Source of the DNA: Peptococcaceae bacterium
Lineage (GTDB): Bacteria; Bacillota; Peptococcia; Peptococcales; Peptococcaceae
Reading direction: 5' to 3'
Assembly: GCA_019420345.1 (NCBI GenBank)
Contig: JAHZHI010000061.1
Coordinates: 1 to 5,176 of the forward strand
Length of the DNA: 5,176 bases
Shown here: positions 1 to 5,176 of the stretch, one piece after another
Position numbering within the stretch: the first letter of the stretch is position 1
How the letters are laid out: each line of letters begins with the position of its first letter
Notes under the pieces: model-generated
What the model was told of the DNA's origin: nothing
Databases searched by the model: none
The model's input: only the letters and a program-made list of their open reading frames with translations
Position numbers and translations under genes: made by a program

Positions 1-1
1 T

Positions 2-46
2 TACCAGAAGTTCTATGAGTCATTTTTTGTTGCACTTAGATTGTAA
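2..46 (+). CDS. Possible C-terminal tail of the insertion sequence transposase (partial)
   Basis: One frame runs in from the left edge and encodes YQKFYESFFVALRL before a TAA at 44-46, inside the terminal repeat. Transposase genes of small insertion sequences often stop within or right next to the end repeat, and this peptide would fit such a tail. Only 14 residues are visible, with no catalytic motif, so the assignment rests on position alone. The other two forward frames also stop early. The fragment could be non-coding. Confidence 0.35.
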   Translation, partial: YQKFYESFFVALRL

Positions 47-53
47 ATTCGCC
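28..53 (-). repeat. Terminal inverted repeat, left copy
   Basis: On the minus strand this reads GGCGAATT, then a variable middle, then AAGTGCAACA. The first eight and the last ten bases are identical to the right-hand copy at 5125-5150. The five differences fall at repeat positions 9, 10, 14, 15 and 16. A conserved outer tip and inner block with a looser middle is what one expects from the left and right ends of a single element type. Confidence 0.65.
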
Positions 54-182
54 AAGAAATAAAAAAATAAGTGACTGGTTTTCGGTGCTTTTTACAACTT
101 TTTTTATTTATTACCAAGCTAATTTTGTATATGTATGTGTATTTATTTTATTTTCATCGTATGTTCTAACAAGCTATATGGC

Positions 183-199
183 ATTCGTTTTTTACGAAT
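183..199. promoter_or_regulatory. Candidate LysR-type operator (ATTCGT-N5-ACGAAT)
   Basis: ATTCGT at 183-188 is repeated in inverted form as ACGAAT at 194-199 with a five-base T spacer. The element contains T-N11-A (185 and 197) inside a perfect dyad, which is the general LysR-type box. It lies about 110 bases before the regulator start, a usual position for an autoregulatory recognition site. In AT-rich DNA a 6-bp dyad can arise by chance. Confidence 0.35.
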
Positions 200-254
200 A
201 CCAAAAGCCTTGAAAATATATTACAATAACATCAAGAAATTAAATAAATATCTT

Positions 255-284
255 TTATGAACCGTTAGTGACTATTTCTATAGT
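255..284 (+). promoter_or_regulatory. Weak candidate promoter for the LysR gene
   Basis: A TATAGT hexamer at 279-284 matches five of six bases of the -10 consensus. Eighteen bases upstream, TTATGA at 255-260 is a poor -35 (three of six). The start would fall roughly 15-20 bases before the ribosome binding site. A weak -35 is common for promoters of self-regulated LysR genes, but other AT-rich hexamers nearby (for example TACAAT at 222-227) are equally possible. Confidence 0.25.
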
Positions 285-309
285 ATAGGTTAAGAAGGAC
301 GCACTCATT

Positions 310-1233
310 ATGGATATTAAACATTTAACGTGGTTTATTGAAACTGTTAAAGAAAAATCAATCAATAAAGCCGCTGAAAAACTTTTCATTACGCCTTCTG
401 CGCTTTCGGCTAGACTTGTAAAAATTGAGGATGAGGTTGATTGTCAGCTTTTGATTCGTTCGCATAATGGGATTGAGCTTACTACTGAAGGACAATATTT
501 TTATGAAGACGCTTGTAAAATATGTGACTTACAATCAGGTTGGTCTTATCTTCATCAGCGAAAAAATATGAGAAAAGAGAAAATAACCATTGCCTCTTTT
601 CCAACTGTCTATAATACGATCATTCCACAATTGGTGGCAAAGATTGCGAGCATAAACAGCCCATATGATATTTTTTCATATCAGTGGGATATTCTTAAGA
701 TAGAATCGGCTTTCTATAAAAAGAAAATTAGAAGCGGCATTACGGCTGTCACTGAAGGTGACTTTTCATCTTTAGATATATTTGCTAAAAACTTAAATCT
801 TCAAATTCGATCACTGGGTTCAGATCAATTTGGCGTTTATGTTGCGGAAGGGAGCCCGTTTTATGAACGGGATCACTTGTATATGGATGAGCTTTCAAAC
901 TATCATCATGTTACCACGTTCAATCCATCTTTCAAAAAGATGGGGCTGAATCAGTTCAACAATGGAGAAGCCATCAATATTCGTGGTCAACAAAACCAAA
1001 TTGCTTATCTTGTTGCTCATCCAGCATCATGTTACGGAACTTATCCTGCCTTGTTTCAACAAAGTTTGTTGGCGCAGGCGGCAAAGTTACATTACATTCC
1101 AATTGTAGATTTCTCACTGCCAATTACATATGTGTTGCTATATGCAAAAAACGCATTTTCAGCCAATGCTTCTGAAAAAATCGTTAAAGAATTAGAAGGA
1201 TTATTTAAAGTAGCACTATCTTCTAATGCTTAA
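310..1233 (+). CDS. LysR-family transcriptional regulator
   Basis: This 307-residue cytoplasmic protein has the length and layout of a LysR-type regulator. Residues 1-60 form the winged helix-turn-helix: a first helix with LTWFIETVKEKSINKAAEKL, a recognition helix around TPSALSARLVKIE (28-40), then the wing with LLIRSHNGIELTTEGQ. Residues from about 91 (ITIASFPTV) to the end form the periplasmic-binding-protein-like effector domain, which is AT-biased and less recognisable. The start is ATG 310, preceded by AAGAAGGA at 292-299 with a 10-base gap. The next gene on the same strand is a YeiH-like exporter 135 bases downstream. By analogy with YeiE and YeiH of enterobacteria, this protein probably controls that exporter and may sense sulfite or a related sulfur compound. 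That role is inferred from context; the effector is not shown by the sequence. Confidence 0.93.
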   Translation: MDIKHLTWFIETVKEKSINKAAEKLFITPSALSARLVKIEDEVDCQLLIRSHNGIELTTEGQYFYEDACKICDLQSGWSYLHQRKNMRKEKITIASFPTVYNTIIPQLVAKIASINSPYDIFSYQWDILKIESAFYKKKIRSGITAVTEGDFSSLDIFAKNLNLQIRSLGSDQFGVYVAEGSPFYERDHLYMDELSNYHHVTTFNPSFKKMGLNQFNNGEAINIRGQQNQIAYLVAHPASCYGTYPALFQQSLLAQAAKLHYIPIVDFSLPITYVLLYAKNAFSANASEKIVKELEGLFKVALSSNA

Positions 1234-1288
1234 ATAACAGTTGCGCTTTATGGCATTTCGGACTGCATCCTAAATATTTTCCTTTTTA

Positions 1289-1320
1289 ATACAAACATCT
1301 TTGAGGCCTCAGTTTGGTAT
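1289..1320. promoter_or_regulatory. Inverted-repeat region upstream of the exporter, possible regulator site or leader hairpin
   Basis: A perfect 10-bp palindrome, TGAGGCCTCA, sits at 1302-1311. It is flanked by a second, imperfect inverted pair: ATACAAAC at 1289-1296 and GTTTGGTAT at 1312-1320. It lies about 50-80 bases before the likely start of the exporter, between it and the LysR gene. It could be a protein binding site or a stem-loop in the transcript. It lacks a long U tail, so it does not look like a terminator. Confidence 0.35.
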
Positions 1321-1355
1321 TTTATGGGAAATGTTATTGGAAAAATATTTAGTAA

Positions 1356-1363
1356 AGAAGGGA
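1356..1363 (+). promoter_or_regulatory. Ribosome binding site that sets the exporter start at ATG 1369
   Basis: AGAAGGGA ends five bases before ATG 1369, a good Shine-Dalgarno sequence and spacing. The in-frame ATG at 1324 is preceded only by GTTTGGTATTTT, with no ribosome binding site, so the first 15 residues of the longest frame are probably not translated. Confidence 0.75.
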
Positions 1364-1368
1364 TCTAT

Positions 1369-2715
1369 ATGTCTACCAAGACGCGAAAAACAAGCAAAGT
1401 ATCAAATCTTTGGTTAAAAGAAGATTACTGGGCTGTGTGGATTGGCATTGGAGTTATTCTTATTGGATTGTTAGGCTACCTTGTTGGATTTACCTTGGAA
1501 CCTTTAGCCGCAACTTTTAAAAGCTATGATAGTTTTTCTGTAGTACCTAGCCTGCTTGCCGCGGGAGCTCAAAAAATAATAATCTTATTCATTTGTGTTA
1601 GTATCGTTTTTTCAATTGCCGTCAAAATTATGGGGCACAAAATCTCTCAATTTATGAAGGGGTTTGTTATTCTGTTTTTGCTGGCAATTCTCGTACAGAT
1701 TCTGGGCTCTTGGACTGTTGCTCAGACACTGAATCTCGAAGCCCCTGTTCTTGCGTTGATCTTAGGTATCATTATTGGTAACTTTGTAAAAATTCCTCAG
1801 TGGTTTGATGATGCGCTGCGTACTGAATTTTATGTAAAGATAGGTATTGTTCTCATGGGGGCAACTTTACCATTTACCATCATTTTACAGAGCGGACCGG
1901 TTGCTTTCTTACAGGCAACAGTTATTGCAGTAAGTACGTTCTTAAGCATTTACTTCTTTGCAACAAAATTATTTGGTTTGGACAAGCGTTTTGCAGCGAC
2001 TTTAGGCGCTGGTGGTTCTATTTGCGGGGTTTCGGCTTCAATTGCTATCGGTTCTTCTGTTAACGCGAAAAAGAATCACGTTTCAATCGCTATCTCTATG
2101 GTTGTTGTATGGGCAACCATCATGGTATTTTTACTGCCGATCGTTTGCCGAGCCATCGGTTTGACAGATGGTGAAGCTGGTGCCTGGATTGGTACGTCTG
2201 AATTTGCTGATGCTGCTGGTATTGCGGCCGCTGCGCAATTTGGCGATCCTGGGATTACGGCATTCACGCTGATGAAAGTCGTTGGCCGTGATATGTTCGT
2301 TGGTATTTGGGCATTTATTCTGGCCATCATTTCTGTAACGCGCTGGGAAGTTAACGAAACAGGTGTTAAACCATCTGCAGGCGTCATCTGGGAGCGTTTT
2401 CCAAAATTTGTTTTGGGGTTCTTCGTTGCATCCATCATTATGACTATTGTTTTGGCCAATGTTGCAACCCCTGAAGCGTCTACTATTATCAATGACACTA
2501 TTATTGCACCAATCAAAGCACTGCGTACTTGGACGTTCGTTTTCACCTTCCTTTGCATCGGATTAACGACACGATTTAAGGATCTTGCAGCGGTTGGTTC
2601 GAAACCAATTATTGCTTTTTCTCTTGGTGTATGTGTTAATGTTATTTTGGGCTACCTCTTCAGTACCATTATTTTGGGTGATTACTGGACAGGCGTTGCT
2701 AATCTTATTAACTGA
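1369..2715 (+). CDS. YeiH-like putative sulfate/sulfite exporter family membrane protein (long form)
   Basis: The 448-residue protein (from ATG 1369) is a polytopic inner-membrane protein of the putative sulfate exporter family (YeiH, UPF0324). Hydrophobic segments lie near residues 21-41, 68-88, 95-118, 123-139, 155-174, 177-199, 206-230, 238-262, 306-324, 342-363, 387-401 and 411-436. Family-like blocks are APVLALILGIIIGN (125-138), KIGIVLMGATLPF (157-169), GAGGSICGVSASIAIG (213-228), GAWIGTSEFADAAGIAAAA (271-289) and FPKFVLGFF (344-352). It is about 100 residues longer than E. coli YeiH as I recall that protein; the extra part is N-terminal and adds two or three helices. It follows a LysR-type gene on the same strand, as expected for a regulator-transporter pair. 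Transport of a sulfur oxyanion is a family-based guess; the substrate is not established by the sequence. Confidence 0.85.
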   Translation: MSTKTRKTSKVSNLWLKEDYWAVWIGIGVILIGLLGYLVGFTLEPLAATFKSYDSFSVVPSLLAAGAQKIIILFICVSIVFSIAVKIMGHKISQFMKGFVILFLLAILVQILGSWTVAQTLNLEAPVLALILGIIIGNFVKIPQWFDDALRTEFYVKIGIVLMGATLPFTIILQSGPVAFLQATVIAVSTFLSIYFFATKLFGLDKRFAATLGAGGSICGVSASIAIGSSVNAKKNHVSIAISMVVVWATIMVFLLPIVCRAIGLTDGEAGAWIGTSEFADAAGIAAAAQFGDPGITAFTLMKVVGRDMFVGIWAFILAIISVTRWEVNETGVKPSAGVIWERFPKFVLGFFVASIIMTIVLANVATPEASTIINDTIIAPIKALRTWTFVFTFLCIGLTTRFKDLAAVGSKPIIAFSLGVCVNVILGYLFSTIILGDYWTGVANLIN

Positions 2716-2727
2716 TAATAATTTCGA

Positions 2728-2753
2728 AAAAGGTCGGCTTAAGTCGACCTTTT
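2728..2753 (+). terminator. Hairpin after the exporter gene, weak intrinsic terminator or leader element
   Basis: AAAAGGTCG (2728-2736) pairs perfectly with CGACCTTTT (2745-2753) around an 8-base loop containing CTTAAG. The GC core is five pairs followed by four T residues, which makes a modest terminator starting 12 bases after the exporter stop codon. The next gene's ribosome binding site begins only seven bases after the stem, so any promoter for that gene must lie upstream of or inside this hairpin. Confidence 0.7.
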
Positions 2754-2760
2754 ATCAATG

Positions 2761-2766
2761 AGGTGA
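2761..2766 (+). promoter_or_regulatory. Ribosome binding site that sets the start of the 129-residue protein at ATG 2772
   Basis: AGGTGA ends five bases before ATG 2772. The upstream in-frame GTG at 2763 lies inside this site and TTG 2769 is only two bases from it, so ATG 2772 is the most likely start. Confidence 0.75.
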
Positions 2767-2771
2767 TATTG

Positions 2772-3161
2772 ATGCTCAAACATCTATTGGGCGATCGAAA
2801 AGACAATGAAACTTGTGATCAAAATGCCCAGATTTACCTGACGTTTCATGAAGGCGGTGAGTGGCGGCACAAGAAGAAATCACCATGGGAAATTTTCCGC
2901 ACTCAGAAGACGACATCGCCGCAAGAAGTTCGCGCATTGGCGGAGTATACCAACAACAGAATGCAACGGGTTGCAGGTATGATGGAGGTGCTTATGAACT
3001 TGCATGATGACTGGGCAATCAGCACGCACCGGGACTATGTGAAAATGGAAACGGTCACATTAGAGTACGATGTCATCATTGGGGCTCTTCTGGATGCGGG
3101 ATATACCGAGGACGATTACATTTTGCAAACTGAATACACCCGTAAATGGGGCATGCTTTAA
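2772..3161 (+). CDS. Conserved-looking hypothetical protein, 129 residues, function unknown
   Basis: I do not recognise a family for this small soluble protein. It has no signal peptide and no membrane segment. Composition is charged, with a basic patch WRHKKK (31-36), a central region likely to be helical (about 50-80, QEVRALAEYTNNRMQRVAGMMEVLMNL split across it) and an acidic, aromatic C-terminal part (LEYDVIIGALLDAGYTEDDY, 97-116). It has one cysteine (15) and four histidines (4, 26, 33, 78, plus His86, making five in all). A good ribosome binding site and a strong terminator 12 bases after the stop support a real gene. It follows the exporter by 56 bases on the same strand, across a weak hairpin, so it may be reached by read-through. 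Base composition is nearer to the mgtA side than to lysR. No functional link to either neighbour can be shown. Confidence 0.75.
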   Translation: MLKHLLGDRKDNETCDQNAQIYLTFHEGGEWRHKKKSPWEIFRTQKTTSPQEVRALAEYTNNRMQRVAGMMEVLMNLHDDWAISTHRDYVKMETVTLEYDVIIGALLDAGYTEDDYILQTEYTRKWGML

Positions 3162-3172
3162 ATGACTCGCAT

Positions 3173-3213
3173 CAAAAGGAAAAGGCAGCTATTGCAGCTG
3201 CCTTTTTCTTTTG
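3173..3213. terminator. Bidirectional intrinsic terminator between converging genes
   Basis: CAAAAGGAAAAGGCAGCT (3173-3190) pairs with AGCTGCCTTTTTCTTTTG (3196-3213) across an ATTGC loop, with a single G-U pair at 3179/3207. The GC-rich core GGCAGCT/AGCTGCC is followed by a T-rich tract on both strands. It lies 12 bases after the stop of the plus-strand gene and 17 bases beyond the stop of the minus-strand small membrane protein, so it can end both converging transcripts. Confidence 0.88.
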
Positions 3214-3229
3214 CGTTTTTTCACCATCA

Positions 3230-3427
3230 TCAATGGCGTTTGATTTTTTCTGTGAGGATGAGGGCGCCTTTGCGGGGAATGCGGGGTGCAGGTTTGAGGC
3301 TCCAGAAGAGGGCGTTCATGAGGATGACGATGAGCAGAACGGTGCCGAGGGAGACCCAAAAGCCCATGTTGAGTCCTAATAGGGTGGTGGTGCCGAAGAG
3401 TTTGAGCCAAAGCATGGTCCAATTCAT
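3230..3427 (-). CDS. Small membrane protein (65 residues) encoded directly downstream of the mgtA remnant
   Basis: Starting from the ATG at 3427-3425, this 65-residue protein is almost entirely hydrophobic from residue 5 to about 45 (LWLKLFGTTTLLGLN, then MGFWVSLGTVLLIVILMNAL), fitting a two-helix hairpin or one long segment. A basic tail follows (KPAPRIPRKG...TEKIKRH) that should stay in the cytoplasm. The start is chosen because GAAAGGAG at 3437-3444 stands nine bases before this ATG; the longer frame from TTG 3436 would abut that site. It lies 26 bases after the mgtA stop on the same strand and shares the terminator at 3173-3213, so it was probably co-transcribed with the Mg2+ ATPase. Small membrane partners of Mg2+ transport ATPases are known in enterobacteria (MgtR with MgtB, for example), but I see no sequence match to those. 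A role as accessory or regulator is inferred from position and size only. Confidence 0.72.
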   Translation of the reverse strand: MNWTMLWLKLFGTTTLLGLNMGFWVSLGTVLLIVILMNALFWSLKPAPRIPRKGALILTEKIKRH

Positions 3428-3436
3428 GAGTAACAA

Positions 3437-3444
3437 CTCCTTTC
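3437..3444 (-). promoter_or_regulatory. Ribosome binding site for the 65-residue membrane protein
   Basis: On the minus strand this reads GAAAGGAG, a strong match to the anti-Shine-Dalgarno sequence, nine bases before ATG 3427. Its strength supports a real, separately translated gene behind mgtA. Confidence 0.72.
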
Positions 3445-3453
3445 AGTGGTTGC

Positions 3454-5124
3454 TTAAAGCAGTTCGCGGTAATGGCGGACGTAGGCCTTTTTAAGGCTGG
3501 TAGCCAAGATCATGTAGAACAGGATGCATGGCACCAGATAGGCGAAGTAAGCAGGAGGCAGGGCGACAAAGCCAAGCAGGCTGCCAAGTGGTGTGAATGG
3601 AATCAGGGTGAGCAGCGTGATGCCGGCGAGGGTGAGCAAGGTGAGCGGTGCAGACGCGCGGCTTTGAATGAACGGCAGTTTTGGTGTGCGGATCATATGG
3701 ATTACGAGGGTTTGGCTCCACATCGATTCGACGAACCATCCCGCCTGGAACATGCCCATATAGGCAGCTTGCATATGCAGCAGCTGTGCGCCGCTGAAAT
3801 GGCTGGCTAGGTCGTTGTAGAGGATGCCCTTTGACACAAACAATGGACAGAATACAAAGTACATGAAGATGTAGGTGGTAAAGTCAAAAATGGAACTGGT
3901 TGGTCCGATCCAGAGCATGAAGCTGCCAACAGAGGAAGCATCCCATTTGCGCGGCACGCGGAGAAATTCTTCGTCGACGTTGTCCCATGGAATGGCTGTG
4001 CAGGATAGATCGTAGATTAAATTCAGCAAAATGAGGTGCAGGCTTTCCATGGGCAGAAATGGCAGCAGAGCAGAGGCGGCCAGCACGGAAAACATGTTGC
4101 CAAAATTGGAAGAAGCGGTCATCTTGATGTATTTGATCATGTTGGCGTAGGTTTTTCGGCCTTCAATGATGCCTTGTTCAAGAACCATGAGGTCCTTTTC
4201 GAGCAAGATGATGTCGGCGGATTCTTTGGCAACGTCGACGGCCGTGTCAACAGAGATGCCGATGTCTGCTGCCTTCATGGCAGCGGCATCGTTGATGCCA
4301 TCGCCCATGAAGCCAACGGTGTGGCCTTTTTCGCGCAGCACAGAGACAATGCGCGCTTTTTGATCGGGCGTGAGTTTGGCAAAGACATCGGTGGTGCGTG
4401 CAGCTTTCGCCAATTCCTGATCGCTCATTTGGTCGAGATCGCTGCCGAGCAACATATTGCGCACCTGCAGCCCCACTTGCTGACAAATGGTGCGTGTCAC
4501 TTTTTCATTGTCGCCTGTGAGAATTTTGGTGGTAACGCCGTGCTCTTTAAGGGCGCGCAGGGCGCGGGCAGTGGTTTCTTTTGGCGGGTCCAGAAAAGCG
4601 AGATAGCCGAGCAGCACCATGTCACATTCATCTTGGGCGCTGAAGGTGCCCACTGGCGATGGGTTGCTTTTTTGAGCAAGGCCAAGCACGCGAAAGCCGC
4701 GGGCGTTGAGTGCGTCTACCGTTTTGAGAATGCGTTGACGAATGGTGTCATCGAGTGGCTGGACGGCACCGTCGCATTCGGCAAAGCTGCAGATGGCAAG
4801 CATTTCTTCGACGGCACCTTTTGTGACCATTTGTGTTTTCCCGGAGCGATCTTGAACCACCGTGGAAAGCCGGCGTCGTGTAAAATCAAAAGGAATCTCG
4901 TCGACTTTGACATAGTTTTCTGAGAGGTCAACGAGCCGTGGATCGGCGGCTTCTGCTTCTTCGGTTTTGTGAATGATGGCCAGGTCCATAAGATTTTTAT
5001 AGCCTGTCTGGAAATAGCTGTTCAGGTAGGCATGACGCAGCACGCGGGTGTCGTCTTCGCCGTTGATGTTCATATGGTATTCGAGCACAACTTTGTCCTG
5101 GGTAAGGGTGCCTGTTTTATCGGT
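3454..5124 (-). pseudogene. mgtA: MgtA-type magnesium-transporting P-type ATPase, 5' part removed by an insertion sequence
   Basis: This is the C-terminal part of a P3B-type Mg2+ import ATPase. The sequence opens at TDKTGTLTQDKVV, whose aspartate codon (5119-5121) is the phosphorylation site. Numbered from the GTG at 5088, it continues with the nucleotide-binding domain (RRRLSTV 71-77; KGA 90-92), DPPKE (167-171), TGDN (191-194), GDGIND (262-267), then the conserved SSNFGNMFS (326-334) at membrane helix 5, YDLSCTAIPWDNVD (359-372) and further membrane segments to the end. About 556 codons remain of the roughly 900 usual for MgtA. Missing are helices 1-4 and the actuator domain with its TGES loop, so no pump can be made. 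Directly upstream of the Thr codon the sequence becomes the insertion sequence end, and an in-frame TGA at 5136-5134 closes the frame. The remainder has no internal stop or frameshift, which points to a recent disruption. The small membrane gene follows 26 bases downstream. Confidence 0.92.
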
Positions 5125-5150
5125 GGCGAATTGTCAAGTCAAGTGCAACA
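5125..5150 (+). repeat. Terminal inverted repeat, right copy
   Basis: The repeat begins GGCGAATTGTCAAG and ends AAGTGCAACA. It starts exactly where homology to P-type ATPases stops, which fixes the outer boundary of the element to within a base or two. Read on the minus strand toward mgtA it contains TTGACT (5142-5137) and TTGACA (5137-5132), both -35-like hexamers. Confidence 0.68.
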
Positions 5151-5176
5151 CCTCAGAATGATACAATTCAAACGGT
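5125..5176 (+). mobile_element. Terminal fragment of an insertion sequence (probably IS30 family) inserted in mgtA, element extends right out of the window
   Basis: The mgtA reading frame ends abruptly at 5124/5125, where a sequence begins whose first 26 bases match the reverse complement of 28-53 at 21 of 26 positions. The remaining 26 bases are AT-rich non-coding leader, as found before the transposase gene in small insertion sequences. If the left fragment carries the end of a transposase, this is the opposite end of a second copy in the same orientation. The transposase itself is outside the window. Confidence 0.72.

Larger units (their letters stand above)
1..53 (+). mobile_element. Terminal fragment of an insertion sequence (probably IS30 family), element extends left out of the window
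   Basis: The last 26 bases (28-53) form a terminal inverted repeat that matches the reverse complement of 5125-5150 at 21 of 26 positions without gaps. Both begin, read from the outside, with GGCGAATT and share AAGTGCAACA at the inner end. A short open frame ends inside this repeat, as is common for compact insertion sequences. The IS30 assignment rests on my recollection of similar ends in lactobacilli and is an inference; the matching of the two ends is seen directly. The flank starts at 54. No target duplication can be tested because the other end of this copy is outside the window. Confidence 0.65.
54..309. other. AT-rich intergenic region upstream of the LysR gene
   Basis: This stretch lies between the insertion sequence end and the lysR start, with no convincing gene on either strand. 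It is very rich in A and T, with long T runs near 99-110 and 142-155. It holds a 6-bp inverted repeat with a LysR-box shape at 183-199 and a plausible but weak promoter just before the gene (TATAGT at 279-284). No divergent gene is present, so any operator here would serve the lysR gene itself. Confidence 0.7.

Noticed and set aside
54..182. Repeated short motifs and T runs that might mark an origin, repeat array or terminator
   Set aside because: The repeats are short and irregular (for example CCAAGCTA and ACAAGCTA) and no stable stem with a GC core was found. They fit ordinary AT-rich intergenic sequence.
1324..1368. Start of the exporter at ATG 1324
   Set aside because: No ribosome binding site precedes it, whereas ATG 1369 has AGAAGGGA at five bases. 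The extra 15 residues show no conserved feature.
2076..2558. 160-codon open frame on the minus strand
   Set aside because: It is antisense to the conserved core of the exporter gene, with no ribosome binding site and a low-complexity product.
3146..3494. Overlapping plus-strand frames of 77 and 110 codons
   Set aside because: They run through the strong terminator hairpin at 3173-3213 and are antisense to the small membrane protein and the mgtA end. The minus-strand reading has a better ribosome binding site and a coherent hydrophobic product.
4036..4923. Long open frame of 295 codons on the plus strand
   Set aside because: It lies wholly antisense to the mgtA catalytic domain, whose protein shows all P-type ATPase motifs. 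The antisense product is rich in His, Phe, Gly and Ala with no recognisable domain, as expected for a mirror frame in GC-richer coding DNA.
5131..5176. Extension of the mgtA protein into the insertion sequence
   Set aside because: The frame continues for only three codons past the join before TGA at 5136-5134, so there is no fusion to a transposase or other protein.
5158..5176. Possible transposase start at ATG 5158
   Set aside because: It lies only eight bases inside the end repeat, has no ribosome binding site, and too few codons are visible to judge. It is more likely part of the leader.

Overview
The window looks like low-GC Gram-positive DNA, most likely from a lactobacillus or a close relative. 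The support is AT-rich intergenic DNA, strong AGGAG-type ribosome binding sites, U-tailed hairpins and the general look of the proteins. I cannot name a species.

Layout. Positions 1-53 are the outer end of an insertion sequence, probably of the IS30 family, with what may be the last codons of its transposase. Positions 54-309 are an AT-rich intergenic region with a candidate LysR-type operator. A LysR-type regulator (310-1233, +) is followed by a long-form YeiH-like putative sulfate/sulfite exporter (1369-2715, +). A short hairpin (2728-2753) separates this pair from an uncharacterised 129-residue protein (2772-3161, +). A strong bidirectional terminator (3173-3213) divides the two converging blocks. 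On the minus strand lie a 65-residue membrane protein (3230-3427) and, upstream of it in the same transcription unit, the C-terminal part of an MgtA-type Mg2+ P-type ATPase (3454-5124). This ATPase is cut off at its phosphorylation motif by a second insertion sequence end (5125-5176).

The two insertion sequence ends are related. Positions 28-53 and the reverse complement of 5125-5150 match at 21 of 26 places without gaps, and both elements extend out of the window. If both belong to the same kind of element they lie in direct orientation, so the 5.07 kb between them has the shape of a composite-transposon passenger segment. It could equally be ordinary chromosome between two independent insertions.

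Function. The LysR plus YeiH-like pair resembles the yeiE-yeiH arrangement of enterobacteria, which suggests a regulated exporter for an inorganic sulfur anion. The magnesium block is broken: the remaining ATPase lacks its actuator domain and first membrane helices and cannot be a working pump, although the small membrane protein behind it is intact. The left part of the window (lysR and flanks) is visibly richer in A+T than the mgtA part, so the two blocks may have different histories. I found no RNA gene and no CRISPR array.
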